The notes below the pieces were generated by a model. It was given only the letters and a program-made list of their open reading frames with translations, had not been told where the DNA came from and ran no database searches. This document shows, piece by piece, positions 7,702-15,956 of a DNA stretch of 64,000 nt. The stretch's first letter is position 1. Each line of letters begins with the position of its first letter. A program made the translations under genes and the position numbers. The DNA is from an uncultured Collinsella sp. (GTDB lineage Bacteria; Actinomycetota; Coriobacteriia; Coriobacteriales; Coriobacteriaceae), in NCBI GenBank assembly GCA_900544205.1, contig UQUG01000004.1, forward strand, positions 14,253-78,252, read 5' to 3'.

Positions 7702-9684
7702 TTACGCTCCATCCCGTGCATGCTCGGATTCAAACTCTTCTATCGCCGCCATAAACTGCTCGCCAAAGGCGTCGGCCTTTTTCTCGCCGATGCCGTTGAC
7801 CTGGATAAGCTCGTCGCGCGTCTGAGGACGTAGACGGCACAGGCCGCGCAGGGCCTTGTCAGAGAAGACCATGTACGGTGCCATCTCCAGCTCGGTCGAG
7901 ATCTCCTTGCGGAGTGCCCGTAGGCGCTCAAACAGCTCGGCGTCGTCGCCCACGCGCGGTCGCTGATCCAGCTCGGCCTCCTCGCGCAGCAAATCCACCG
8001 CACGGCGGGCACGGGCCGAGGCCTTGCGCTTGGACGCGCGACGCTTAACGGTAAAGGCGAACGTCTCGTCCTCGACCTCGCCGGCACGCGGGCCCAGACC
8101 CACGACCGGATACTGGCCCTGCGAGGTGGCCAGGTAGCCCCGCCCGCACAGCTGGCCGATGATGTCCTTGATGCGCCCGACCGATTCGCTCGACAGCTCA
8201 CCGTAGCCGCGATCCTCGTCCAGATGCATCTGGCGAATGCGCTCGGTGTTGCCGCCGTGAAGCACGTCGGCGATCAGCGACTTGCCAAAGCGCATGGGGC
8301 GCGTGGCCACATATTGCACGGCGGCGCGGGCCATGTCGGTGACGTCCTCGACCTCGAACTGTGTGAGGCAGTTGCTGCAGTTGCCGCAACCCTCGGCGTC
8401 ATCCGTGGCGGTGGCGCCCGCACCAGCCGCGGCAGCATGCTCGGCCGCGGCCTCGTCGCCAAAGTAGCGCAGCATGTATTCGCGCAGACAGCCGGTGGTA
8501 TTGCAGTAGCCCTCCATCTGGCTGAGCAGGCGATAGCGGTTCTGGAGCGCCCATGCGCGCTGCTCGTCGTCGAGCGCCTCGTCGGCAGCATCGCCGCGGT
8601 CGATCAAAAAGCGGCGCATGCGAAAATCGTTGCCGTTCCACAGCAAGTGGCAGCTGGCCGGGTCGCCGTCGCGGCCGGCGCGGCCTGCCTCCTGGTAGTA
8701 GGCCTCGATGCTCTCGGGCACGTTGTTGTGAATCACGTAGCGCACGTTGGGCTTGTCGATGCCCATGCCAAAGGCGTTGGTGGCGACCATCACCTGGATA
8801 TCGTCGTCGATAAAGGCACGCTGGCTCTGGCGGCGGGCGTCGTTGCCCATGCCGGCATGGTAGCGCCCCACACGAATGCCGCTGGGGCCCAGTGCCTCGG
8901 CAAGCTCCGCGGCCAGCGCATCGACCGTCTTGCGAGTCGAGCAATACACGATGCCGCTCTCGCTCGAATGCGCGATCACATAGTCGCGCACCCACGCGGC
9001 CTTGGCCTTGTCGCCCATCTCCTCGCAGCCAAAGTAGAGGTTCTTGCGATCGAAGCCCGTCACCACGGTCGCGGGGTTTTGCAGTCCGAGCATCTGCTGA
9101 ATGTCCGCGCGCACGCGCTCAGTCGCCGTGGCGGTAAAGGCCGCCACGATGGGGCGCTGCGGCAGGGAATCGATGAACTCGCGAATCTGCAGGTAGGCGG
9201 GGCGGAAATCCTGGCCCCATTGGCTCACGCAGTGGGCCTCGTCAATAGCCACGAGCGGCACGCCAATGCCGGCGGAACCCGCGGCCTCCTGGGCAAAGGC
9301 TAAAAAGCGCGGCTCGAGCAGGCGCTCGGGCGCCACGTACATAAGCTGGTAGCGGCCCTCGCGCGCCCGCTTGAGCACGGTGTTTTGCTGGGCCGGAGTA
9401 AGACTGGAGTTGAGATAGCTGGGTCGCGCACCCGCCGCGAGCAACGCGCGGGTCTGGTCCTCCATAAGCGACAGCAGCGGACTCACCACAAAGGTAATGC
9501 CGGGCAGCATGAGCGCGGGCACCTGGTAGCAAATGGACTTGCCGGCGCCCGTGGGCATAACACCCAGCGCATCGCGACCGGCAAGGATCGCATCGACCAT
9601 GCGGTCCTGCCCCGGGCGAAACGAGGTGTAGCCAAAATAGGCGCCGAGCGTGTCAAGCGCCATCTGCTGCATGCTATCGGTCAT
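7702..9684 (-). CDS. recQ: ATP-dependent DNA helicase RecQ
   Basis: The 660 residues contain a superfamily 2 helicase core (about 10-340): Walker A GVMPTGAGKSICYQ, Walker B DEAHCVSQWGQDFRP and motif VI (QEAGRAGRDG). A zinc-binding region with CGNCSNC near 420 and an RQC winged helix follow, then an HRDC domain (about 565-650; ending near VNGIGEKKADAFGEQF). RecQ unwinds DNA 3' to 5' and acts in recombination repair and stalled-fork processing. The gene is followed after two bases by a GntR gene. Length and domain order are those of canonical bacterial RecQ, with a somewhat longer linker before HRDC. Confidence 0.95.
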   Translation of the reverse strand: MTDSMQQMALDTLGAYFGYTSFRPGQDRMVDAILAGRDALGVMPTGAGKSICYQVPALMLPGITFVVSPLLSLMEDQTRALLAAGARPSYLNSSLTPAQQNTVLKRAREGRYQLMYVAPERLLEPRFLAFAQEAAGSAGIGVPLVAIDEAHCVSQWGQDFRPAYLQIREFIDSLPQRPIVAAFTATATERVRADIQQMLGLQNPATVVTGFDRKNLYFGCEEMGDKAKAAWVRDYVIAHSSESGIVYCSTRKTVDALAAELAEALGPSGIRVGRYHAGMGNDARRQSQRAFIDDDIQVMVATNAFGMGIDKPNVRYVIHNNVPESIEAYYQEAGRAGRDGDPASCHLLWNGNDFRMRRFLIDRGDAADEALDDEQRAWALQNRYRLLSQMEGYCNTTGCLREYMLRYFGDEAAAEHAAAAGAGATATDDAEGCGNCSNCLTQFEVEDVTDMARAAVQYVATRPMRFGKSLIADVLHGGNTERIRQMHLDEDRGYGELSSESVGRIKDIIGQLCGRGYLATSQGQYPVVGLGPRAGEVEDETFAFTVKRRASKRKASARARRAVDLLREEAELDQRPRVGDDAELFERLRALRKEISTELEMAPYMVFSDKALRGLCRLRPQTRDELIQVNGIGEKKADAFGEQFMAAIEEFESEHARDGA

Positions 9685-9866
9685 GGTTTCCTAACGTCCA
9701 AGTCATCTGCCGCCGATTATACGCCGCCACGCGGACCGGTGCCGCACGGCTGTCGGCCACGGGCAACGCAATCCAAAAGGAACGAGCGTGGGATTTTTGG
9801 ACACTTTCCCAACGGCTAATCTCTTGACAAGCGCGCAAACGTCGCTGGTTGAGCATAAGTCAGCGA

Positions 9867-9965
9867 AAACGCCCCTAAGCGAGCAAGGTGACGTGAAAGA
9901 GGAGGGAAGCGTACTTTGGGTACGCGACCGACGATTGAACGTCAGATTGCCGCTTAGGGGCGTTT
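9867..9965. other. Multi-stem hairpin element, candidate structured RNA
   Basis: Perfect 15-base arms AAACGCCCCTAAGCG (9867-9881) and its complement (9951-9965) enclose further nested stems: GCAA/TTGC (9883/9947), TGACGT/ACGTCA (9889/9939) and an apical hairpin GCGTAC-TTTG-GGTACGC (9909-9925). The collinear nesting suggests a folded RNA rather than chance. The adjoining 26 nt (9957-9982) recur at 22955-22980 with one mismatch. This fills most of the 9685-10006 gap. The strand is unclear. Confidence 0.6.
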
Positions 9966-9977
9966 GCAGCGTCGAGC

Positions 9978-10005
9978 CGTTACGCGGTTTGGTAAAACCG
10001 CGTAA
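9978..10005 (-). terminator. Hairpin directly after the second GntR gene
   Basis: GTTACGCGGTTT and AAACCGCGTAAC form a 12-bp stem starting next to the GntR stop codon. There is no clear T-run, so termination is uncertain. Confidence 0.4.
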
Positions 10006-10006
10006 C

Positions 10007-10726
10007 TTACATCACCATAACGTAGCGCGATCCCACGTAGTACTGCTTACCCATCAAAACCGGCTCGTCATCGGGACCGGTAAAGCCGGCACGCAGGTTG
10101 AGCAGCGGATCGTGCGGAGCAATGCCCAGCTCGGCCGCCTGCTCGGCGTTAGCTCGAACGGCCTCGACCGTACGGTAGCCAACCGAGACAATCGGCGTTC
10201 CGCCAACACGCTCGACCTCGGCAAAAATCGACTTGTCCTCAAGATCGGCCGTCAACAGCTCACGGTAGGCGTCAAACGGCACAAAGATGTTCTCCTCAAA
10301 GATGGGCTCGCCGTCGGCCGTACGCACGCGCTTGATATGCAGCAGCAGCGCATCCTTCTGCAGGCCAAAGAACTCCATCTCGTTTTGGCGCGCCGGAACG
10401 ATCTGGCGATCGATCACGTGCGCACCGGCCTTCATGCCGTTGCCGGCACACAGCGCGGTAAACGTCTGCAGCGTCGAGGCGTGAAACTGGCGGTTGATGT
10501 GCGGCGTGGAGACAAAGGTGCCGCGGCCCTGCTGCTTAACCAGGTAACCATCGGAGCACAGCTCCTCGACAGCGCGGCGCACCGTAATACGGCTCACCTC
10601 GTACTGCTCGGCTAGTTCAAGCTCGGACGGAATACGCTCCTTGGGTGCATAAACACCTTTCTCGATCGCATCCTTGATTTCGTCATAAATCTGCTGGTAA
10701 AGCGGTGCATTTTTGGGCGCAGGCAT
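10007..10726 (-). CDS. GntR/HutC-family transcriptional regulator (2)
   Basis: The 239 residues have an N-terminal winged helix (about 8-75; LYQQIYDEIKDAIEKGVY, RITVRRAVEELCSDGYLV, GRGTFVST) and a UTRA ligand domain (about 95-238). It is likely the regulator of the mannose-family PTS and deglycase operon: its own promoter region (10766-10778) shares ATATAACGTCT-type sequence with the PTS operon promoter (16909-16926) and with the EamA gene (18195-18204), which suggests autoregulation and a small regulon. The gene is monocistronic, ending in a hairpin. Effector is unknown; a phosphorylated Amadori compound is a reasonable guess from context. Confidence 0.9.
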   Translation of the reverse strand: MPAPKNAPLYQQIYDEIKDAIEKGVYAPKERIPSELELAEQYEVSRITVRRAVEELCSDGYLVKQQGRGTFVSTPHINRQFHASTLQTFTALCAGNGMKAGAHVIDRQIVPARQNEMEFFGLQKDALLLHIKRVRTADGEPIFEENIFVPFDAYRELLTADLEDKSIFAEVERVGGTPIVSVGYRTVEAVRANAEQAAELGIAPHDPLLNLRAGFTGPDDEPVLMGKQYYVGSRYVMVM

Positions 10727-10761
10727 ATCTGATCACTCTTATCAAAATAGCTAAATTTCTA

Positions 10762-10780
10762 ATACGTATATAACGTCTAG
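10762..10780 (-). promoter_or_regulatory. Candidate operator/promoter of the second GntR gene
   Basis: ATACGTATATAACGTCTAG contains ATACGT and AACGT half-sites. TATAACGTCT (10769-10778) is repeated exactly at 16909-16918 upstream of the PTS operon, and GTATATAACG (10766-10775) is repeated inverted at 18195-18204 upstream of the EamA gene. Confidence 0.55.
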
Positions 10781-10816
10781 TTTCATGTTACCTCATATTG
10801 ATAAAACGATACACCC

Positions 10817-10860
10817 TCCCTACCAAAAAGCGACAGCTTCATTTTGGTAGGTTTTATCTG
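10817..10860 (-). repeat. Dispersed palindromic leader repeat, copy 2
   Basis: On the minus strand it reads CAGATAAAACCTACCAAAAT, a variable centre, then CTTTTTGGTAGGG; same family as 1283-1321, 12951-12995 and 20296-20333. It lies about 90 bases upstream of the second GntR start, so it is less tightly placed than copies 1 and 3. Confidence 0.7.
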
Positions 10861-10944
10861 GGCAAACGAGAGCCCTCGAAAGCAACGGGGCTTTCGGGGG
10901 GCTCGTTCGGATGGGTTGCGCAGGACCGGCAAAATGCCAATACC

Positions 10945-11952
10945 CTACTTGCCGTCATCCTGCTGCAGGCTGTCCTGTTCGCTGAGGCGCGCCTGCCTGC
11001 TGGCCATGCGTGCGGGCTTGTCGGGATCGGGAACGGCCGTGGGCATGGGCTCGTCGACATGACCGCCCCACCAGCCGCCCACAAAGTTGAGCGTGTGGAA
11101 CACGTTGATCACGGCGCCGGGATCAACGTCGCACACCAACTTGATAATGTCCTGGCTCTCGTAGGTCGAAACAACGGTGTTCAGCAGGTACATCTTTTCG
11201 CGGCTGTATCCGCCGACGACCTCGGCGCAGCTAATGCCGTGCTGAAAATGGTTTACGTAGGCAGTCATGACCTCGTCTGCCTTGCGCGTCGTAATCTGCA
11301 GCGTCACGCGGTCGTAGCGACGATAGAAACTGTCGATGGTCTTGGTCGAAATAAACTGGAACACGATGGAGTACGCCGCGTTGTCCCAGCCAAACATAAA
11401 GCCAAAGATCGCCAGGATAAAGCAATTGAAACCAAAGATAACGCCCCAGATGGTCTTGCCCGTGTGGTTGGAGACCCACAGCGCGATAAAGTCGGTGCCA
11501 CCGGTAGATGCGCCGGACTTTAGCGCGATGGCAGCGCCCAGACCCGAGACCACGCCGCCAAAAATGATGAGCATAATCTTGTCGCCCAAAAATGGAGCGA
11601 AGTGAAAGACGTTGAGGAACAGCGACGAGAGCACGACCTGCATCATCGAGAAGATGACGAAGCGCTTGCTAATGCCGCTCCAGCATAGGAGCGCCACGGG
11701 AATGTTGAGCGCAAGCATGCCGAGCGAGATGTCGATGTGAACGCCGCCCAGCGAGGTAACGCGATCGAGCAGGACCGCGACGCCGGTGAGACCGCTCGGA
11801 AGCAGGTCGGCGGGCTGAATGAACGCCTGGATCAGGAATGTTTGGAGGACGGCAGAAATTGTGACCGCCACGGCGGTAATGGCACGGCGGACGATGGTGA
11901 GGCGGCCGAGCACGAGCACGCGGTCCGTGAGCTGATCGATGGCGTTCGCCAC
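10945..11952 (-). CDS. YitT family membrane protein (DUF161/DUF2179)
   Basis: The 335 residues have about six membrane segments in the first 210 (for example near 20-45, 55-75, 90-115, 120-140, 165-185) and a soluble DUF2179 domain at about 215-300, the standard YitT layout. The charged tail of about 30 residues is variable. The segment GASTGGTDFIAL is typical of the family. Function in bacteria is not established; transport or sensing at the membrane has been proposed. The start is GTG at 11952, with AAAGGAG six bases upstream. It sits between two Amadori-locus parts but nothing in the sequence links it to them. Confidence 0.85.
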   Translation of the reverse strand: MANAIDQLTDRVLVLGRLTIVRRAITAVAVTISAVLQTFLIQAFIQPADLLPSGLTGVAVLLDRVTSLGGVHIDISLGMLALNIPVALLCWSGISKRFVIFSMMQVVLSSLFLNVFHFAPFLGDKIMLIIFGGVVSGLGAAIALKSGASTGGTDFIALWVSNHTGKTIWGVIFGFNCFILAIFGFMFGWDNAAYSIVFQFISTKTIDSFYRRYDRVTLQITTRKADEVMTAYVNHFQHGISCAEVVGGYSREKMYLLNTVVSTYESQDIIKLVCDVDPGAVINVFHTLNFVGGWWGGHVDEPMPTAVPDPDKPARMASRQARLSEQDSLQQDDGK

Positions 11953-12090
11953 GGAAGCTCCTTTCGAAGGCAGATGTAGTTGTGGGGCATGCCCGCGATT
12001 GTAGCATGGAGCGTGCGGGGGTGCTTCAATTCACCCTCTCCCGACAACCAAAGCGGGACCAGCAACCCCACGACCAAAGGCCCAAATTAC

Positions 12091-12209
12091 AAGTGAGTAG
12101 ACTTTACGCGACCTGCAGAGCACACCCAAAACCGCCACCCCTGTGACCTGCGGTTTTACTAGAGCAGATGCGCTTTGTGCTCGTCCTGCACCAAAAAGTC
12201 TACTCACTT
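12091..12209. repeat. 119-nt element with perfect 15-bp inverted ends
   Basis: AAGTGAGTAGACTTT (12091-12105) and its exact complement (12195-12209) bound a centre with smaller self-complementary parts. It lies in the 354-bp gap between the YitT and HAD genes; no open frame of note is inside. It could be a small non-autonomous mobile element or a structured RNA. Confidence 0.65.
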
Positions 12210-12306
12210 AGTCCGAATCGAAGCCAAACGGATCAAAATCGAAACCAAATTGAGCCAGTCCACCGCAAAAAACGTTTGAACCCGTGCTTCTCGCGGCGGA
12301 TTGACA

Positions 12307-12936
12307 CTACAAAGCGGCCAAAATGTCGGTCAGATTATCAATAACGGCATCGGCTCGCGATTGATCGAGGTTGACGCCCTCGTGCGGGCGCAGTGCCAGG
12401 ACGCGGGCGCCGGAACGTTTGCCAGCCTCGATGCCCAAAGGCGAGTCCTCGATAACCAGGCACTCGGTAGGCTCCACACCCAGCGCCTCCATGGCACGCA
12501 GGTAGATCTCGGGGTCGGGCTTAAACGCACTGCACTCGTGACCGCTGATGGTGTAGTCCAGCACGTCGGCGATACCGGCAATCCCCACCAGCTCGTCGAT
12601 CAACTCGCGATAGGACGAGCTCGCGATGGCACACTTCACGCCGCGCTCGTGCAGTGCGCGCATCACCGGCTCCGTCTGCTCGTTGAGCAGCTCGGCATAC
12701 GGAACGGGATGGTCCGGGCTATAGACCTGCTTGTACTCCACGCGCAGGCGCTCGCGCAGCTCAACATCGTCAGGTACCAGCGACTTCCAAATGGCGGGCT
12801 CGTTAGACCCCGAAAGATCGGGGATCTCGTCAAAGTGAAAGCCCTTCTCTTCCATAAACGCCACGCGACGACGGTTGTAGAACCACTCGGTATCGACCAG
12901 CACGCCGTCCATGTCAAACAGCACTGCCTTGATCAT
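12307..12936 (-). CDS. HAD-superfamily hydrolase, beta-phosphoglucomutase/phosphatase-like
   Basis: The 209 residues show HAD motif I FDMDGVLVDTE (Asp8, Asp10), motif II near ASSS (about 105), and motif III/IV around KPDPEIYL and IEDSPLGIEAG. The helical cap after motif I places it with beta-phosphoglucomutase-like and phosphosugar phosphatases (subclass I). The substrate is not determined; a sugar phosphate is likely. ATG 12936 was chosen over ATG 12942 because GGGAGGAG abuts the latter but is six bases from the former. The dispersed leader palindrome precedes the ribosome binding site. The neighbouring PTS operon ends in a terminator just upstream, so it is a separate unit. Confidence 0.85.
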   Translation of the reverse strand: MIKAVLFDMDGVLVDTEWFYNRRRVAFMEEKGFHFDEIPDLSGSNEPAIWKSLVPDDVELRERLRVEYKQVYSPDHPVPYAELLNEQTEPVMRALHERGVKCAIASSSYRELIDELVGIAGIADVLDYTISGHECSAFKPDPEIYLRAMEALGVEPTECLVIEDSPLGIEAGKRSGARVLALRPHEGVNLDQSRADAVIDNLTDILAAL

Positions 12937-12950
12937 ACGCATCTCCTCCC

Positions 12951-12995
12951 ACCTGCCAAAAAGGGACAGGTTTATTTTGGTAGGTTTTATCTGGG
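12951..12995 (-). repeat. Dispersed palindromic leader repeat, copy 3
   Basis: On the minus strand it reads CCCAGATAAAACCTACCAAA, then ATAAACCTGTCCC, then TTTTTGGCAGGT, and runs straight into GGGAGGAG before the HAD start codon. This is the same arrangement as copy 1 before the 5-formyl-THF cyclo-ligase gene. Confidence 0.75.
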
Positions 12996-13029
12996 ATTTG
13001 CGACGCGACAGACACGCCCTCCCCAGAGC

Positions 13030-13062
13030 AAAAAAGGGGACGGGGCGCAAACCCCATCCCCT
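13030..13062 (-). terminator. Terminator of the mannose-family PTS/deglycase operon
   Basis: On the minus strand GGGGATGGGG and CCCCGTCCCC pair (with one non-Watson-Crick position) around a short loop and are followed by TTTTTT. Confidence 0.85.
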
Positions 13063-13095
13063 CTCAATCAACCCGTAAGGTCTACTTACTTGTGA

Positions 13096-14079
13096 TTAGT
13101 AGGAAAGCTTCCACATGTAGCGGCGCATGGTCAGCGGGTGCTGACGGGCCTCGGCGATCTGGTTGCCGTACTCGCGCATAACGGCGAGGTGCAGCAGCGG
13201 GTTGAAGTAGGTGACGACGCTCGCGGGCACGGCGTCAGCCAGGCCGTAGTCCTTGGAGTCGATCAGAGCGACCTTGGCGCCCATGCGCTCAAGGAAGGTG
13301 AGGGCGCGGGCGTCCATCGGACGGGTAGCGCCATCGGACATGAAGAAGACGTAGGGCTTACCCTCGGTGGAAACCTCGAACGGGCCGTGGAAGTACTCGC
13401 CGGTGTTGTAGGCGGCGGCGTCGATCCACTGCATCTCGGTGAACAGGAAGGCGGCGTGAGAGTAAGCCATCTTCTCGGAGGCACCAGAGGCCATGAAGTA
13501 AATCATCTTGTCGTCCTTGAAGTCCTCAGCGAACTTCTTGGCGAGCTTCTTGCAGGACTGAGCAGCGTTCTCGCAGAGATCGAAGACGTTGGTGAGGCCG
13601 GTGATCATGTCGTCGTACTTGTCATAGCCCTCGGTCTGCTGAAGGATCTCGAGAGCAAGAGCGATGGCATAGCCGGGCTTCTCGCACTTGGCAGCGAAGT
13701 TGGCGTGGAAGCCGTGAACGATGACGTAGTCAGCGTCGACGGTCAGAGCGGAGCCAGCCTTGTTGGTGAGGGAGACGACCGGGCAGTTGTGCTTCTTGGC
13801 GGTCTTGTTGGCCTCGACGGTCTCGGGCGTGGAGCCACCGAGGGAGCAGGTGATCACGAAGGTGTGCTCGTTGACCCAGGAAGGCGTGTCGTAGTTGAAC
13901 TCGTTAGCAGTGAAGATCTGAACGTTCAGCTTGTCCGTGTTGTTGGCCAGGAAGTACTTGGCGGGGTAAAGGTCGGACATGGAAGCACCGCAGCCGACGA
14001 AAGCGACGCTGTGGATCTCGTGGTTGGACAGGACGTCAGCGACGATCTGCTTAGGGAGGTTAAGGTCGATCTCGTACAT
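13096..14079 (-). CDS. SIS-domain phosphosugar deglycase, FrlB/FraB type (copy 2, PTS-linked)
   Basis: The 327 residues form two SIS domains: residues 20-150 with VGCGAS and CSLGGSTPETVEA, and 180-310. Glu215 (TEMQW) and His231 (GEYFHGPFE) keep the 16-residue spacing of the FraB catalytic pair, almost at FraB numbering. It is the last gene of the IIAB-IIC-IID operon, the order seen in glucoselysine/fructoselysine (gfr) type operons. The PTS would deliver the 6-phosphorylated Amadori compound and this enzyme would release glucose-6-P and the amino acid. ATG 14079 lies nine bases after AAAGGA; the earlier ATG at 14088 abuts it. The exact substrate is an inference. Confidence 0.8.
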   Translation of the reverse strand: MYEIDLNLPKQIVADVLSNHEIHSVAFVGCGASMSDLYPAKYFLANNTDKLNVQIFTANEFNYDTPSWVNEHTFVITCSLGGSTPETVEANKTAKKHNCPVVSLTNKAGSALTVDADYVIVHGFHANFAAKCEKPGYAIALALEILQQTEGYDKYDDMITGLTNVFDLCENAAQSCKKLAKKFAEDFKDDKMIYFMASGASEKMAYSHAAFLFTEMQWIDAAAYNTGEYFHGPFEVSTEGKPYVFFMSDGATRPMDARALTFLERMGAKVALIDSKDYGLADAVPASVVTYFNPLLHLAVMREYGNQIAEARQHPLTMRRYMWKLSY

Positions 14080-14278
14080 CTGACACATTCCTTTCGATTT
14101 TTGCGGCGCCACATTGCCGGGCGCTCGCAGGGTTACCGTGGTTTGGACCGAGTCGCCGGCCCGTTGAGGATGCGACAAGGGGACTGTCCCATTGTCGCAT
14201 TTTGGGAATGGAAGCCTGCCTGGGGTATGGGATGCCAGGCAGGCCCCCGGGGGAAAGCGGTTAGACGCTTGGTCGCGA

Positions 14279-15112
14279 CTAGGCCAGGATGCCGGCCGCG
14301 GAGAGGGCGATGCCGCCCACGATGGCGATCACGAGAAGCCAACCGGTGTTGACGTTCTTCTTGATGAGCCAGTACATAAGGCCGGTGAGGCCAAGGGAGA
14401 TCATCTGGGGCATCATGCCGTCCAGGATGTCCTGGATAACGACGGTGCCCTCAGCGAACTGCAGCGGGGTGGTGGCGCCGATCAGCGTAGCGATCATGCC
14501 ACCCACGGACATAAGACCCACAATGCCGCAGACATACATGAGCTTCTCCATGAGGTCGCCGCCCTGAAGCTTGCTCAGGTACTCGTGGCCGCCCTGATAG
14601 CCCATCTTGGCTGCGAACCAAGTGATCAGCACGGAGGGGACGATGGAGATGAGCATGGCCAGGATCGGGCCCATGATGGAGCCCTGCTGAGCCAGCTGAA
14701 CGCCAAGGCCAAAGGCGATAACGCGGATGGTGCCCTGGAAGAAGGAGTCACCGATGCCGGAAAGCGGACCCATGAGGGAGGTCTTGACCGCGTTGATCGA
14801 ATCGGGATCGAAGTTCTCGGGATCCTTGGCGTACTCCTCCTCCATGGAGGCGGAGAGGCCCAGGATGAAAGCGCTCGTCTGCGGGGTGCAGTTGTAGAAC
14901 GCCATGTGACGGTGGTAAGCCTCTTTCTTGGCAGCGAGCTGCTTGGGGTCGGACTCATCCGGATAGAGGCGGTCGAGCGTGGGGACCATGCCGTAGAGGA
15001 AGCCCATGTTCATCTGACGCTCGTAGTTCCAAGAGGCCTGGATGGCCCAGGAGCGCCAGAAGAACTGGCTGACCTTCTTGTTCAGGGACACGTCCTTGGT
15101 TGCGGTTGCCAT
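14279..15112 (-). CDS. PTS mannose/fructose/sorbose-family IID component
   Basis: The 277 residues match IID: a soluble N-terminal part (RSWAIQASWNYERQMNMGFLY region near residues 20-40, typical of the family), then membrane segments in the last 150 residues. Together with IIC it forms the membrane channel that takes up and phosphorylates sugar. ATG 15112 follows AAGGAGG by seven bases. The gene is 13 bases after IIC in the order IIAB, IIC, IID, deglycase. Upstream in-frame codons were rejected because they would run into the IIC gene. Confidence 0.92.
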   Translation of the reverse strand: MATATKDVSLNKKVSQFFWRSWAIQASWNYERQMNMGFLYGMVPTLDRLYPDESDPKQLAAKKEAYHRHMAFYNCTPQTSAFILGLSASMEEEYAKDPENFDPDSINAVKTSLMGPLSGIGDSFFQGTIRVIAFGLGVQLAQQGSIMGPILAMLISIVPSVLITWFAAKMGYQGGHEYLSKLQGGDLMEKLMYVCGIVGLMSVGGMIATLIGATTPLQFAEGTVVIQDILDGMMPQMISLGLTGLMYWLIKKNVNTGWLLVIAIVGGIALSAAGILA

Positions 15113-15125
15113 AGTGTGTTCCTCC

Positions 15126-15920
15126 TTAGTCTTCGTCGTCTTCAAGCGGATCGTAGTCGGAATCGACACCGGCGGCTGCATGGGAACCGTTGAACTTGAA
15201 GCCCATGAAGACGACAGCCAGGCACACACCGATCAGAGCGACCGCGATGACGGACAGGTTGAGGTAAGCGGCGAGCAGGAAACCGATGAACAGGAACGGA
15301 GTCATACCCTTCTTGATCATCATGGTGAGCAGCAGAGCCAAGCCGTAGGCGGTCATGATCTTGGTCGAAACGTTAAGACCAGTGGACAGCCACTCGGGAA
15401 CCATGTTGACGATGGCCTGAACCAGGTCGGTGCCAACAAAGACGGCGAGGAAGATCGGCAGGAAGTACATGATGGCGTACAGACCGGAGCCGGCGCAGAT
15501 GTGCATACGGTAGGCGGTCTTGAAGTTACCGTTATCGATCGCGTTATCTGCCACATGGGTGAGGGCGGCGATGATGGAACGGAACACGATGCCGAGGAGC
15601 TGACCCAGGACGGCGACCGGGATGGCGATCGTCATGGCGGTCTCGGCGGAAGCATCGGTCAGGCACGCAAAGGCAGCGGCCACGATGCCGCCCAGGACCA
15701 TATCGGGCGGAACGGCGGCGCCGACCTGCACCAGGCCCATGGACACGAGCTCGACGGCGGCACCGACGGCAAGGCCGGTGGGCACATCGCCCAGCAGCAG
15801 ACCGACGAGCGTAGCGCCAACGAGGGGCTGCTCGAAGTTAAGACGACCGAGCAGGCGGGAGTCCCACATGCAGAACACGCCGACGAGGCCGACGAGCACC
15901 GCACTGATGAACGTATTCAT
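15126..15920 (-). CDS. PTS mannose/fructose/sorbose-family IIC component
   Basis: The 264 residues are mostly hydrophobic with about eight membrane segments. The stretch near residues 30-75 (LVGATLVGLLLGD, then GAAVELVSMGLVQVGAA) is the family signature. IIC binds the substrate in the membrane with IID. The tail of about 20 residues is acidic (DPLEDDED). AAAGGAG precedes ATG 15920. The gene lies 36 bases after the IIAB stop and 13 before IID, so one transcript is likely. Confidence 0.92.
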   Translation of the reverse strand: MNTFISAVLVGLVGVFCMWDSRLLGRLNFEQPLVGATLVGLLLGDVPTGLAVGAAVELVSMGLVQVGAAVPPDMVLGGIVAAAFACLTDASAETAMTIAIPVAVLGQLLGIVFRSIIAALTHVADNAIDNGNFKTAYRMHICAGSGLYAIMYFLPIFLAVFVGTDLVQAIVNMVPEWLSTGLNVSTKIMTAYGLALLLTMMIKKGMTPFLFIGFLLAAYLNLSVIAVALIGVCLAVVFMGFKFNGSHAAAGVDSDYDPLEDDED

Positions 15921-15956
15921 ACCCTTCTCCTTTCAGTCAGGCAAAAGCCTGGTTGA

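Noticed and set aside
9788..10615. 275-codon plus-strand open frame
   Set aside because: It overlaps a clear GntR gene on the other strand and a hairpin element; composition is that of a shadow of GC-rich coding DNA.
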